A stretch of 10,326 bases of DNA from Rhodobacteraceae bacterium UBA1957 (GCA_002336405.1 DDEJ01000005.1:9099-19424); one strand, 5' to 3'. Shown: positions 1-7,805, numbered from the stretch's first letter. The notes: generated by a model from the letters alone, not told the origin. Numbers and translations: made by a program.

Positions 1-1989
1 GTTGGTGGAATTGAAGCTGAAGCTGCAATGCTGGGTCAACCGATTTCGATGCTGATCCCCGAAGTCGTCGGATTTGAGTTAACCGGCGCTATGATGGAAG
101 GCACCACGGGTACGGATCTGGTACTTAAAGTTGTGGAAATGCTGCGCGCCAAAGGCGTGGTCAGCAAGTTTGTAGAATTTTACGGCAAAGGTCTGGATCG
201 ACTGCCATTGGCCGACCGGGCCACCATCGCCAATATGGCCCCCGAATACGGCGCAACTTGCGGATTTTTTCCAATCGATGATGAGACTTTGCGCTATCTG
301 CGCAATACCGGGCGCGCTGAAGCCCGCGTCGCCCTTGTTGAGGCCTATGCGAAAGAAAACGGGTTTTGGCGCGGTGTTGATTATGCACCGATTTATACCG
401 ACACCCTGCATCTGGACATGGGCACGATTGTACCGGCGATTTCGGGCCCAAAACGGCCACAGGATTATGTTGCTCTAACCGACGGGCAATCGGCGTTCCG
501 CAACGAAATGGAGCAGACTTTCAAGCGCCCAATGGGCAAGCAAGTCGCTGTCGCAGGCGAAGACTATACCATGGAGTCTGGCAAGGTTGTGATTGCCTCG
601 ATCACATCGTGTACCAACACTTCAAACCCCTATGTCATGATCGGCGCCGGCCTCGTGGCGCGCAAGGCGGCAGCCTTGGGAATGAACCGTCAGCCTTGGG
701 TGAAAACCTCCCTTGCCCCCGGATCACAGGTGGTGTCGGCCTATCTTGAGGCGGCCGGCCTTCAGACCGATCTTGATAAAATCGGCTTTAATCTTGTCGG
801 TTATGGTTGCACCACCTGCATTGGCAACTCGGGGCCAATACAAGCCGAACTCAGTGCAGCCATTGCTGAGGGCGATCTGGTCGCCACCGCAGTGCTGTCA
901 GGCAACCGCAATTTTGAAGGCCGCATCTCTCCGGATGTGCGGGCCAACTATCTGGCTTCTCCACCGCTTGTGGTGGCCTATGCGCTAGCAGGAACAATGG
1001 ACATCGACCTGTCACAAGATGCGCTGGGCCAGGATAAAGACGGCAATGACGTCTTTTTGAAAGATATCTGGCCGACCAGTCAGGAAGTTGCAGAACTGGT
1101 TGAGCAAACAGTGACCCGTCAGGCCTTTTTAACAAAATATGCTGATGTATTTGAAGGCGACGAAAAATGGCAGGGGGTCGAGACCACCGAACAACAGACC
1201 TATGATTGGCCACCGACATCGACTTATGTACAAAACCCGCCCTATTTTCAGGGTATGAGCAAAGAACCCGGGATGATCAGCAACATTAGCAACGCCAAAG
1301 TGCTGGCGGTGCTGGGCGATATGATCACCACAGACCACATCAGCCCCGCAGGGTCTTTCAAAGACACCACTCCGGCGGGGCAATACCTGCTCGACCGGCA
1401 GGTGCCTGTGCGCGAGTTCAATTCCTATGGCTCACGCCGTGGCAATCACGAAATCATGATGCGCGGCACCTTTGCCAATATCCGGATCAAAAACGAAATT
1501 CTGAATGGGGTTGAGGGCGGTTACACCAAAGGACCCGACGGCGCGCAGACATCAATCTATGAGGCGGCTATGATGCATCAAGAAGCCGGAACACCGCTTG
1601 TGATATTCGGCGGTGAGCAATACGGCGCCGGTTCGTCACGCGATTGGGCCGCAAAGGGTACTGCGCTGCTGGGCGTCAAAGCCGTTGTTGCCGAATCCTT
1701 TGAGCGTATTCACCGCTCAAATCTGGTCGGTATGGGCGTTATTCCTTTCGAGTTTACCGACGGTGACACGCGTAAATCTCTGGGCATCACCGGCGATGAA
1801 ACCGTCTCAATCAGTGGTCTGGATACGATTGAGCCGCTGCAAGAGGTGCCCTGTAGGATCATCATGGTCGATGGAGGTGTCAAACAGATTACGCTGAAAT
1901 GCCGAATCGATACTGCGGTGGAAATCGAATATATCGAAAACGGTGGCGTGCTGCATTATGTACTGCGCAATTTGGCAAAGTCTGCCTGA
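1..1989 (+). CDS. acnA: Aconitate hydratase (AcnA type), 5'-truncated by the window edge
   Basis: Aconitase interconverts citrate and isocitrate through cis-aconitate in the TCA cycle, using a cytoplasmic [4Fe-4S] cluster. The frame is open from base 1: the first nine codons read VGGIEAEAA and run into MLGQPISM, a conserved aconitase stretch, so the ATG at 28 is internal. About 662 codons are present; family members have about 890-930, so roughly 230-270 N-terminal residues are missing. All three cluster cysteines are visible: one in ITSCTNTS (codon 610-612) and two in GYGCTTCIGNSG (808-810 and 817-819). The linker to the swivelling C-terminal domain is followed by DHISPAGSF, and the domain carries GAGSSRDWA with the catalytic serine/arginine region, then ESFERIHRSNLVGMGVIPFEF. 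The stop is TGA at 1987. It is the only gene on this strand until 2420 and is followed by an inverted repeat. Nothing looks broken. Confidence 0.97.
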   Translation, partial: VGGIEAEAAMLGQPISMLIPEVVGFELTGAMMEGTTGTDLVLKVVEMLRAKGVVSKFVEFYGKGLDRLPLADRATIANMAPEYGATCGFFPIDDETLRYLRNTGRAEARVALVEAYAKENGFWRGVDYAPIYTDTLHLDMGTIVPAISGPKRPQDYVALTDGQSAFRNEMEQTFKRPMGKQVAVAGEDYTMESGKVVIASITSCTNTSNPYVMIGAGLVARKAAALGMNRQPWVKTSLAPGSQVVSAYLEAAGLQTDLDKIGFNLVGYGCTTCIGNSGPIQAELSAAIAEGDLVATAVLSGNRNFEGRISPDVRANYLASPPLVVAYALAGTMDIDLSQDALGQDKDGNDVFLKDIWPTSQEVAELVEQTVTRQAFLTKYADVFEGDEKWQGVETTEQQTYDWPPTSTYVQNPPYFQGMSKEPGMISNISNAKVLAVLGDMITTDHISPAGSFKDTTPAGQYLLDRQVPVREFNSYGSRRGNHEIMMRGTFANIRIKNEILNGVEGGYTKGPDGAQTSIYEAAMMHQEAGTPLVIFGGEQYGAGSSRDWAAKGTALLGVKAVVAESFERIHRSNLVGMGVIPFEFTDGDTRKSLGITGDETVSISGLDTIEPLQEVPCRIIMVDGGVKQITLKCRIDTAVEIEYIENGGVLHYVLRNLAKSA

Positions 1990-2013
1990 ACCTGCCTGAT
2001 GGCGACAAATCAA

Positions 2014-2046
2014 GCTGTTCCAGACCAATATAGCGGCTGGAACAGC
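2014..2046 (+). terminator. Inverted repeat downstream of acnA, possible terminator
   Basis: Perfect 10-bp arms GCTGTTCCAG (2014-2023) and CTGGAACAGC (2037-2046) enclose a 13-base loop, 25 bases after the aconitase stop. The position fits a transcription terminator or an mRNA 3'-end stabiliser. The run of T that a classic intrinsic terminator needs is poor (GTTAGGTTTCGG follows), so termination may be factor-assisted. Confidence 0.6.
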
Positions 2047-2419
2047 GTTAGGTTTCGGAAGAAAACCATTCATAATATCAACAGTAATATTACAAATTAG
2101 GGTCATTATTTGGCGCAATTCTGCTGCTTGGGAAAACAAGCCCATTGATTTTGACAAAGGCGGTTGATGGCTTGTTGCTCAATTACAAATTGCTTTAACC
2201 ACGTCTGAACCTTACCCAAAACCGTTTCTCAACTTTTCAGCAGCCCTAAAGAAAAGGTCACATTTATATGCCATCTGCCTAATGCGGCACCAGTCGGGTT
2301 TGCAATGCGATGGCCCACTGAAAACTGCAGTTTTCAATCCAAGTATACGGCACTAAATATCTTTTCTTTTGATCATCAATTTTTAAGAATCCAGGTCATG
2401 GATCGTCAGAGGTTTAGAC
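2047..2419. other. AT-richer intergenic region between acnA and a small lipoprotein gene
   Basis: No open frame here looks like a real gene, and I see no tRNA. Its one strong feature is the 18-bp palindrome at 2319-2336, listed separately. A TTGACA at 2151-2156 has no matching -10 at normal spacing. A ribosome binding site (AGAGG, 7 bases before the ATG) ends the region and serves the gene at 2420. Confidence 0.5.
2319..2336. promoter_or_regulatory. Perfect 18-bp palindrome, candidate operator
   Basis: The sequence TGAAAACTGCAGTTTTCA is its own reverse complement over all 18 bases, and symmetry breaks at the next base on each side. It lies 83 bases upstream of the ATG at 2420. With no loop-forming centre and low GC in the arms it looks more like a binding site for a dimeric regulator than a terminator. 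A short hairpin with a TGCA loop is also possible. No regulator gene is adjacent, so the binding protein is unknown. Confidence 0.45.
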
Positions 2420-2776
2420 ATGAAACTTACTATCATTGCCAGTCTGATCCTCACACTGACAGCCTGCAGCACCCCATCAGATGGAGATCGCTTTAAGCTT
2501 CCAGCCTTTTACACCGCATTCGCTGTTTCTATCGGGTTGATGATCTTAAGTGGAACCCCTGAACCTTTGACAGTCTTCTCTAAGACTGCGTTTTATAACG
2601 ACCTAAAGAATTACATAAACATAGCCCTCATTATGGGGCTTGTTTTGGGCTGTACAAAGGAACCTTACACTTCTGCGGATACGGTCGAGGCGTCCGCAGA
2701 GATCAAAGCCCAAAGCGCCTCAGGGGCATTCACACTGGGTGGGGTGTCGGCGTATTGCTGGTTGAGTTTTTATTAA
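2420..2776 (+). CDS. Small putative lipoprotein or membrane protein, unknown function
   Basis: I do not recognise this 118-residue protein. The N-terminus looks like a lipoprotein signal: a lysine at residue 2, a hydrophobic stretch over residues 3-14, and a lipobox LTAC ending at Cys16, followed by STPSDGD. If processed, Cys16 would be acylated and the protein anchored in a membrane. Two more hydrophobic segments follow (about residues 30-44 and 66-76), which is unusual for a simple lipoprotein and may mean a small multi-pass membrane protein. The C-terminal third (SADTVEASAEIKAQSASGAF) is polar. An AGAGG sits 7 bases before the ATG, supporting this start. Base composition is more AT-rich than acnA or the ccm genes. 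It converges on ccmG, with 79 bases between the stops. The frame may be a fast-evolving or lineage-specific gene; that it is coding at all is moderately likely. Confidence 0.5.
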   Translation: MKLTIIASLILTLTACSTPSDGDRFKLPAFYTAFAVSIGLMILSGTPEPLTVFSKTAFYNDLKNYINIALIMGLVLGCTKEPYTSADTVEASAEIKAQSASGAFTLGGVSAYCWLSFY

Positions 2777-2855
2777 TTAAAGCCTTCGAAGACGGCATCG
2801 AAAAAACTTTTGGAAATTTGTAAAACTTATCAGTTTATGCGATCAAAATAGCAGG

Positions 2856-3395
2856 TCATTCGCGGCGTGCAGCATCCAGCACTGGGCGAATTTCCGCCTC
2901 CAAAGCCCTTTGCGTAATCGGACCGGCAAAGCGCTTTAACACCGCACCGTCTCTGCCGATTATATAAGTTTCCGGCACGCCGTATAATCCCCAATCCAAC
3001 CCCATCTTGCCGGTCTCGTCTGCGCCAAGGGCGCGGTAGGGGTCACCAAGTTCGGCCAGAAACCCGAGTGCTTTTTCCGCCGTGTCTTTGTAATTCACCC
3101 CATAGACCACCACTCCAGCTTCCGAGAGAGCCGCAAGACTGGCGTGTTCGGCCCGGCAAGGTGCACACCAGCTCGCCCAAAAGTTGACCACCGTCACCTG
3201 CCCTTGCCGCAGGCTCTGATCGTTAAAAACCGTCTTTCCCGACAGCGGCGTCAACCGTACCGGTGGCGCCGGTAAATTGACCCGCGCCGACGGCAACGCA
3301 TCCGGATCATTCCGCAACATGCCAATGGCAAAAACAGCAACCAACCCAATAAATATCATCGGCGGCAACAACATCAGGACAGGCGGTCTAGACAT
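2856..3395 (-). CDS. ccmG: Cytochrome c biogenesis thiol:disulfide interchange protein CcmG (DsbE/HelX)
   Basis: CcmG is a membrane-tethered periplasmic thioredoxin-like protein that helps reduce apocytochrome c (with CcmH) before haem is attached. The 179-residue product has one N-terminal membrane segment (about residues 7-27), then a thioredoxin fold with the redox motif WASWCAPC (Cys77 and Cys80) and the cis-proline loop YGVPET (Pro141), the form usual in CcmG rather than in generic thioredoxins. NFWASWC and the GADETGKMGLDWG stretch are typical of the family. The length is normal (about 175-185). The ATG overlaps the end of ccmD by 8 bases, so translation is probably coupled. It is the last gene of the minus-strand ccm cluster. 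No strong terminator follows; only a weak AAACT/AGTTT repeat lies beyond the stop. Confidence 0.95.
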   Translation of the reverse strand: MSRPPVLMLLPPMIFIGLVAVFAIGMLRNDPDALPSARVNLPAPPVRLTPLSGKTVFNDQSLRQGQVTVVNFWASWCAPCRAEHASLAALSEAGVVVYGVNYKDTAEKALGFLAELGDPYRALGADETGKMGLDWGLYGVPETYIIGRDGAVLKRFAGPITQRALEAEIRPVLDAARRE

Positions 3396-3537
3396 CCTGA
3401 GAATCCTCCTGACGCTGAAGTTCTGCTTTCACACCGCGCCACCGCAGATAGCTCCAAGCAACCAAGCCGACCAGAAACAGCAAAGACAGCCCATAGGCAG
3501 ACAGCACCGTCACTGCATATTTTCCCAAAACAGGCAT
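3388..3537 (-). CDS. ccmD: Haem exporter accessory protein CcmD
   Basis: A 49-codon gene lies between ccmC and ccmG. The protein begins MPVLGKYAVTVLSAYG, has one hydrophobic segment (about residues 8-30, ending WSYLRWRG), then a charged tail (KAELQRQEDSQDV). This is the normal CcmD layout: a short single-pass protein with a basic stretch after the membrane segment. In characterised systems CcmD joins the CcmABC complex and is needed to release holo-CcmE from it. The start ATG shares its A with the ccmC stop (TGATG), and the stop lies inside the start of ccmG, so all three genes are translationally linked. Identification rests on size, topology and position, since CcmD sequences are poorly conserved. 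Confidence 0.88.
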   Translation of the reverse strand: MPVLGKYAVTVLSAYGLSLLFLVGLVAWSYLRWRGVKAELQRQEDSQDV

Positions 3538-4265
3538 CAGGTCATACGCCCACGGTTGATCAAAACCGATATCCGTCGCAACCGAATTTCAGTGCCGGTC
3601 CGCAACAACACCAGCGCGAGAAACAGCAATACAAAGCCACCGATGGTGATCACAAGAGGCACATAGAAAACATCCGCCACATGTTCTTCTTTATCAAGGC
3701 TCAGCGACGCCCCTTGATGCAAGCCTTGGTTCCAAAAATTCACCGCATACCGGCTAAGCAGAGCAAATACCGAGCCCACAAGACATAACATGCTGGTCAA
3801 ATCGGCAGCCTTATCGGGATCATCCACCGCATGCCACAAGGCCATATACCCGAGATAGAACAGAAATAGAATCAGAAATGAGGTCAAACGCGGATCCCAA
3901 ACCCACCATGTGCCCCACATGGGCTGCCCCCAGATTGCGCCGGTGATAAGCGCGATCACCGTCATTACCGCGCCCACAGGTGCGGCGGCTTTGGCTGCCA
4001 AGGCGCTGACGTGATGACGCCGGATTAACCACACCAGAGAGGCCACAAGCATCATAATCCAACCATTGATCGCCATCAGTGCCGATGGGACATGCAGATA
4101 GATAATTTTCACAGTAGACCCCATGCGGTAGTCATCAGGGCTATAAAAAAATCCCCAGATCAATCCCGCTGTCAGCAACAGAAGCGACAGCACTGACAAG
4201 CCCGGCAGCAAGCGCTCTGACAGGCCTAAAAACCGGCGCGGATTTGCATATTCCCAAAGTGACAT
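3537..4265 (-). CDS. ccmC: Haem exporter protein CcmC
   Basis: CcmC is an inner-membrane protein that presents haem at the periplasmic face and attaches it to the chaperone CcmE. The 242-residue product has six predicted membrane segments. It carries the tryptophan-rich haem-handling motif WGTWWVWDPRLTS (residues 117-129) in a periplasmic loop, and the two expected conserved histidines, His58 in YLHVPSA and His183 in NFWNQGLHQG. The size matches the family (about 240-250). AAAGGA lies about 7 bases before the ATG, supporting this start. The gene is 40 bases downstream of ccmB and overlaps ccmD by one base (TGATG). All key residues are intact. Confidence 0.96.
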   Translation of the reverse strand: MSLWEYANPRRFLGLSERLLPGLSVLSLLLLTAGLIWGFFYSPDDYRMGSTVKIIYLHVPSALMAINGWIMMLVASLVWLIRRHHVSALAAKAAAPVGAVMTVIALITGAIWGQPMWGTWWVWDPRLTSFLILFLFYLGYMALWHAVDDPDKAADLTSMLCLVGSVFALLSRYAVNFWNQGLHQGASLSLDKEEHVADVFYVPLVITIGGFVLLFLALVLLRTGTEIRLRRISVLINRGRMT

Positions 4266-4305
4266 TATGCGTCCTTTCTGGTGTCGATTATCAGTTCACT
4301 TCCCA

Positions 4306-4962
4306 TTAACGCAAGTTCATCTTTAGGACAGTGCCCGCCGCAAAGGGCAACAGTGCGATTGTGCCGCAACTGATGCCCACCAAAAGTAAAAGCGGTGTCG
4401 CCAACTCCAGCCCCTCAGCCCCGCGACGTGCCACCTCGGCCCCAAAGATCAATGTCGGCACATAGAGCGGCAACACCAGCAGCGACAAGAGCAATCCGCC
4501 ACGTTTGATCCCAACCGTCAGCGCCGCCCCAAAGCAGCCAATCATGCTGAGTGTTGGCGTTCCCAAGGCCAGCGACACCGTCAGCCAGATATACCCCGCG
4601 CCCGGCAGGTTCAACATCAATCCAAGCACCGGCGCGACCAGCACCAGTGGCAGCCCGGTGGTCAGCCAATGTGCCAGTGCTTTAAGCGCAATCACCGCCT
4701 CCATCGGCAGGGGTGATGTCGCCAAGAGCTCTAAGGCGCCGTCTTCCCAATCCAGCGCCAACAACCGGTCCAGCGATAACAAGCAGGCCAAGAGCGCCCC
4801 AAGCCACAAAATACCCGGCGCAATCTTTGCCAACACCGCCGTATCCGGCCCGACACCAAAAGGCACCAGCAGAACAAGGATCAAAAAGAACACCAAAGCC
4901 AATCCAAAGCCCCCCCCCGCGCGGGTCGCGAGACGCAGGTCACGTTGCAACAGGGCGATCAT
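4306..4962 (-). CDS. ccmB: Haem ABC exporter permease CcmB
   Basis: CcmB is the membrane partner of the CcmA ATPase; the CcmAB complex, with CcmC and CcmD, drives release of haem-loaded CcmE. The 218-residue protein has about six hydrophobic segments, the family motif [17 protein letters not shown] after the second, and [13 protein letters not shown] before the fifth. The length is normal (about 215-222). Its ATG overlaps the ccmA stop by four bases (ATGA), a standard coupling arrangement. One oddity is that codons 15-18 (RAGGG region) contain nine consecutive G on the coding strand (4910-4918), a possible slippage site; see findings. The reading frame is intact as given. Confidence 0.95.
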   Translation of the reverse strand: MIALLQRDLRLATRAGGGFGLALVFFLILVLLVPFGVGPDTAVLAKIAPGILWLGALLACLLSLDRLLALDWEDGALELLATSPLPMEAVIALKALAHWLTTGLPLVLVAPVLGLMLNLPGAGYIWLTVSLALGTPTLSMIGCFGAALTVGIKRGGLLLSLLVLPLYVPTLIFGAEVARRGAEGLELATPLLLLVGISCGTIALLPFAAGTVLKMNLR

Positions 4963-5573
4963 GAAAATGACTCATCAAACGGTGTAGATGTCGTCGACCC
5001 AGCACGATATGGTTCCAAAGCAAGCACCTCTGCCGGCAAGCCAAGATCAATATGACTGGCGATCAATACCGCCCCCTCCGCCTGAAGATGGTCGTATACG
5101 GCGGCGGCAAACAGCGTCACTGATGCATCGTCTAATGACACGGTCGGCTCATCCAAGAGCCACAGCGGACGGTTAGTTAGTAGCAGGCGTGCCAAACCCA
5201 GACGCCGGCGTTGGCCCGCTGAGAGCGTTCCGGCCAAGCGGTCTGACAAGGGTCCCAGCTCAAAGGCCTGCAATGCGCGTTCAATATCCCAGCAGCCAAA
5301 TATGTCTGCCCAAAAGCGCAGATTTTCAAGAACGGTCAACTGCAGCTTGACGCCATCAGCATGGCCGGCATAGGCGAGGCTATCAGCCGCCATCACTATC
5401 CGACCCGCCAAAGGAGGCTGCAGCCCGGCGAGACATCGCAGCAATGTGGTTTTTCCAATCCCGTTGCGACCCTGGAGACGCAGGGCCTGTCCGGCCATGA
5501 GGTCGAATGACAGATCGCTTAAAACCGGGCGACCGGCGCGGGAAACGGTCAGGCTTGAAACAGATAAAACCAT
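4959..5573 (-). CDS. ccmA: Haem ABC exporter ATP-binding protein CcmA
   Basis: CcmA is the cytoplasmic ATPase of the CcmAB transporter in cytochrome c maturation System I. All ABC motifs are present in the 204-residue protein: Walker [10 protein letters not shown] (35-43), signature LSAGQ (117-121), Walker B LWLLDEP (137-143), D-loop SLDD, and the switch histidine in IASH (His174). The stretch [15 protein letters not shown] (79-93) is typical of CcmA rather than of other small ABC ATPases. The length is normal (about 200-215). The start at 5573 has only a weak purine-rich upstream region (GGCTAGGCATGG), so translation initiation may be inefficient or partly dependent on the upstream gene. It begins 70 bases after the dctM stop on the same strand, and I see no terminator in that gap. 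Confidence 0.95.
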   Translation of the reverse strand: MVLSVSSLTVSRAGRPVLSDLSFDLMAGQALRLQGRNGIGKTTLLRCLAGLQPPLAGRIVMAADSLAYAGHADGVKLQLTVLENLRFWADIFGCWDIERALQAFELGPLSDRLAGTLSAGQRRRLGLARLLLTNRPLWLLDEPTVSLDDASVTLFAAAVYDHLQAEGAVLIASHIDLGLPAEVLALEPYRAGSTTSTPFDESFS

Positions 5574-5643
5574 GGTGCCATGCCTAGCCTATTGGCTGGC
5601 CCGGCGCAAAGGCTGTTTGTGGACCCAACCCAACATGACCGGA

Positions 5644-7020
5644 TCATTTGGTGATAAGTTCCGGCCCCATAAAGGTATTTGGCAAAAACGTCGACAGCAC
5701 GGGCACGTAGGTCACGATAATCAAAAAGACAAACAACACCGCGAGAAACGGCAAGGCTGCGCGCACCACATCCATCATCGGCATGCCTGCGACCCCGGAG
5801 GTTACAAACAGGTTCAAACCAACCGGCGGCGTAATCATACCAATCTCCATATTCACCACCATGATAATCCCCAGATGGATCGGATCGATCCCCAGTTGCA
5901 TGGCAATCGGAAACACCAGCGGGGCAACAATCACCAGAAGGCCTGACGGCTCCATAAACTGGCCCCCGATCAGCAATATAATATTGACCACGATCAAAAA
6001 CACCACTGGCCCAAAGCCGGCAGACAGCATCGCCGAGGCGATCTGTTGCGGCACTTGTTGATCGGTAAGCACATGTTTCAAGATCAGCGCATTGGCAATT
6101 ACAAACAGCAGTGTCACAGTCAGTTTTCCGGCATCAAACAGGGTTTTACGGGTATCTGAGTGAAAAAAGGCCGTGATCAGCGCAAAGGGCTTCGCCCGCA
6201 AACTGTAGTTTGGCAAGCCATCCGGCGTGGCCAGCGGGCCCATATCCTTATAGACGAAGGACGCGATTAAAAAGGCATAGACTGCGGCGACGGCTGCCGC
6301 CTCAGTCGGCGTGAAAACACCGCCATAAATACCCCCAAGAATGATCACGATTAAAAATAGCCCCCAGCCGGCATCCCACGCCGAAGCAAACACCTCACTC
6401 CAGCCAAGCCAGGCGCCTTTGGGCAGATTTTTAACCTTGGCCATGACATAAATAGTCACCATCAGCATGGTCCCAGCCAGCAATCCGGGAATAACCCCCG
6501 CCAAGAACATCCGCCCGACGGAAACCTCAACCGCCGCAGCATAGACCACCATCACGATAGAGGGCGGAATAAGAATGCCCAAAGTACCGGCATTACAAAT
6601 CACGCCGGCAGCAAACTCTTTGGAATAACCGACCTGGCGCATACCCGCGATCACAATGGAGCCAATGGCAACAACCGTGGCCGGGGAGGACCCCGACAGC
6701 GCCGCAAACAACATACAGGCAAAAACGCCCGCAATCGCCAGACCACCGGGCAGATGCCCGACGCAGGCGATAGAAAAGCGGATAATACGCCGCGCCACGC
6801 CACCGGTGGTCATAAACGACGAGGCCAGAACGAAAAACGGGATCGCCAAAAGGGTGAAATGCCCTTCAAAAGCCTCAAATAAAGTGGCCGCAACCGAGGC
6901 CAGCGAGCTGTCAGAGAAGACCAACAGAAACAGGGTGGAACTCAGCCCTAACGCCACAGCGATCGGCACCCCGATTAACAAAAGGCCAATCACCAGAGAG
7001 AAGAGAACAACAACCTCCAT
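5644..7020 (-). CDS. dctM: TRAP transporter large permease subunit (DctM family)
   Basis: This is the large membrane subunit of a tripartite ATP-independent periplasmic transporter; with DctQ it moves the substrate delivered by DctP, using an ion gradient. The 458-residue protein is hydrophobic throughout, with about 11-12 membrane segments. Family motifs are GHLPGGLAIAGV (88-99), SGSSPATVVAIG (109-120), NAGTLGILIPPS (143-154), GGVFTPTEAAAVAAVYA (233-249) and, near the C-terminus, GMITPPVGLN. It is longer than the common form of about 425-430 residues because of a polar insert around residues 258-300 (KDMGPLATPDGLPNY and onward). The start ATG shares its A with the dctQ stop (TGATG), with GGGAG just upstream, so the two membrane subunits are translationally coupled. 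The substrate cannot be read from this subunit. Confidence 0.95.
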   Translation of the reverse strand: MEVVVLFSLVIGLLLIGVPIAVALGLSSTLFLLVFSDSSLASVAATLFEAFEGHFTLLAIPFFVLASSFMTTGGVARRIIRFSIACVGHLPGGLAIAGVFACMLFAALSGSSPATVVAIGSIVIAGMRQVGYSKEFAAGVICNAGTLGILIPPSIVMVVYAAAVEVSVGRMFLAGVIPGLLAGTMLMVTIYVMAKVKNLPKGAWLGWSEVFASAWDAGWGLFLIVIILGGIYGGVFTPTEAAAVAAVYAFLIASFVYKDMGPLATPDGLPNYSLRAKPFALITAFFHSDTRKTLFDAGKLTVTLLFVIANALILKHVLTDQQVPQQIASAMLSAGFGPVVFLIVVNIILLIGGQFMEPSGLLVIVAPLVFPIAMQLGIDPIHLGIIMVVNMEIGMITPPVGLNLFVTSGVAGMPMMDVVRAALPFLAVLFVFLIIVTYVPVLSTFLPNTFMGPELITK

Positions 7021-7715
7021 CAGCCCTGATCTCCCGCTGTCTGCTTGGCCTTTGCAAGCGTGATCTCGTGTTGGTCCGCCTGAATCTGATCAAGCTCCTT
7101 TTCGACTTCGTGGCTGGCCACCAAACGATCTATCTTACCGGTCCCAATGGCGACAGCGGCTTGCCCAAAACGAAACAACAGCATAGCCATAGACAATGGC
7201 AGCACCAGATACGGCACCACTTTCGGCAGTTTTTCATAGCTGTCGCCATAATTGATTAAGTCTTCTAGAAACCGCAGCGGCGCGATCATCGGTACATCTT
7301 GCACTTCATAAAAGGATTGGCTGCGAAATTTATCCTCAAATCCAAGCGGAAACCAGCGGCCTGCCGTGGGTGGCAGGTCGGCAAAGACCGCCCAGTAATC
7401 ATAGGCACCCTTCACCATAAGGGCGGCGAAAATCAGACAACACGCCACCGACACCAACGCCAAGGTCCGGCGTGGCCCAACAGGCAGCGCGTTAACAATC
7501 ACGTCAACGCCAAGATGGGCATGGATCTTAACCGCGTAAGACGCCCCCAGCAGCACCAACCAGCCAAACATAAAAACTGTCAGCTCAAGCGCCCAAAGAA
7601 TATTTGAATTAAAAACAAACCGGGCAATCACATTGGCAAAGGTGACAACGGTCATCAATCCCAGCAAGGCGCCGATCACAGTCTCCTCTAAACGGTCCAA
7701 CCAATGGCGTTGCAT
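7020..7715 (-). CDS. dctQ: TRAP transporter small permease subunit (DctQ family)
   Basis: This is the small membrane subunit of the TRAP transporter; it pairs with DctM in the inner membrane and helps dock the binding protein. The 231-residue product starts MQRHWLDRLEETVIGALLGL and has four hydrophobic segments with the family pattern ANVIARFVF plus WALELTVFMFGWLVLLGASYAV. Compared with the shortest DctQ proteins (about 160-180 residues) it has a long polar loop before the last segment (about residues 113-165) and a charged, glutamine-rich C-terminal tail (residues 200-231) that may form a coil. GGAGAG lies 6 bases before the ATG. It follows dctP after 90 bases containing a terminator-like hairpin, and overlaps dctM by one base. 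Confidence 0.93.
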   Translation of the reverse strand: MQRHWLDRLEETVIGALLGLMTVVTFANVIARFVFNSNILWALELTVFMFGWLVLLGASYAVKIHAHLGVDVIVNALPVGPRRTLALVSVACCLIFAALMVKGAYDYWAVFADLPPTAGRWFPLGFEDKFRSQSFYEVQDVPMIAPLRFLEDLINYGDSYEKLPKVVPYLVLPLSMAMLLFRFGQAAVAIGTGKIDRLVASHEVEKELDQIQADQHEITLAKAKQTAGDQG

Positions 7716-7742
7716 CTCGATCTCTCCGGTCGTTTGGCTTGT

Positions 7743-7775
7743 AAGTCAAAAGGCGGGCCAAGTCTCTGGCCCGCC
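7743..7775 (-). terminator. Terminator-like hairpin between dctP and dctQ
   Basis: Read on the minus strand, perfect 9-bp GC-rich arms GGCGGGCCA and TGGCCCGCC (plus-strand positions 7752-7760 and 7767-7775) enclose a 6-base loop and are followed by TTTTGACTT (7751-7743). It starts 31 bases after the dctP stop. Such hairpins after binding-protein genes commonly act as partial terminators or block 3' decay, giving more binding protein than permease. That role here is inferred. Confidence 0.82.
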
Positions 7776-7805
7776 CGTTAATGATAGCGTATCAGACTGC
7801 GGCTT

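Noticed and set aside
2151..2180. TTGACA at 2151-2156 as a promoter -35
   Set aside because: No acceptable -10 hexamer at 16-18 bases downstream (GTTGCT at 17).
2180..2192. CAATT-ACA-AATTG inverted repeat
   Set aside because: Five AT-rich base pairs with a three-base loop; expected by chance in this composition and not near a gene end.
2305..2496. A 63-codon plus-strand open frame overlapping the start of the lipoprotein gene
   Set aside because: It runs through the 18-bp palindrome and the ribosome binding site of the 2420 gene, which has a better start signal and a sensible N-terminus.
4505..4987. A 160-codon plus-strand open frame opposite ccmB
   Set aside because: Pro/Ser/Lys-rich low-complexity translation antisense to ccmB; no start signal or family features.
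5446..5946. A 166-codon plus-strand open frame opposite ccmA and dctM
   Set aside because: It is antisense to two well-supported genes; its His/Arg/Gln-rich composition is that of a shadow frame.
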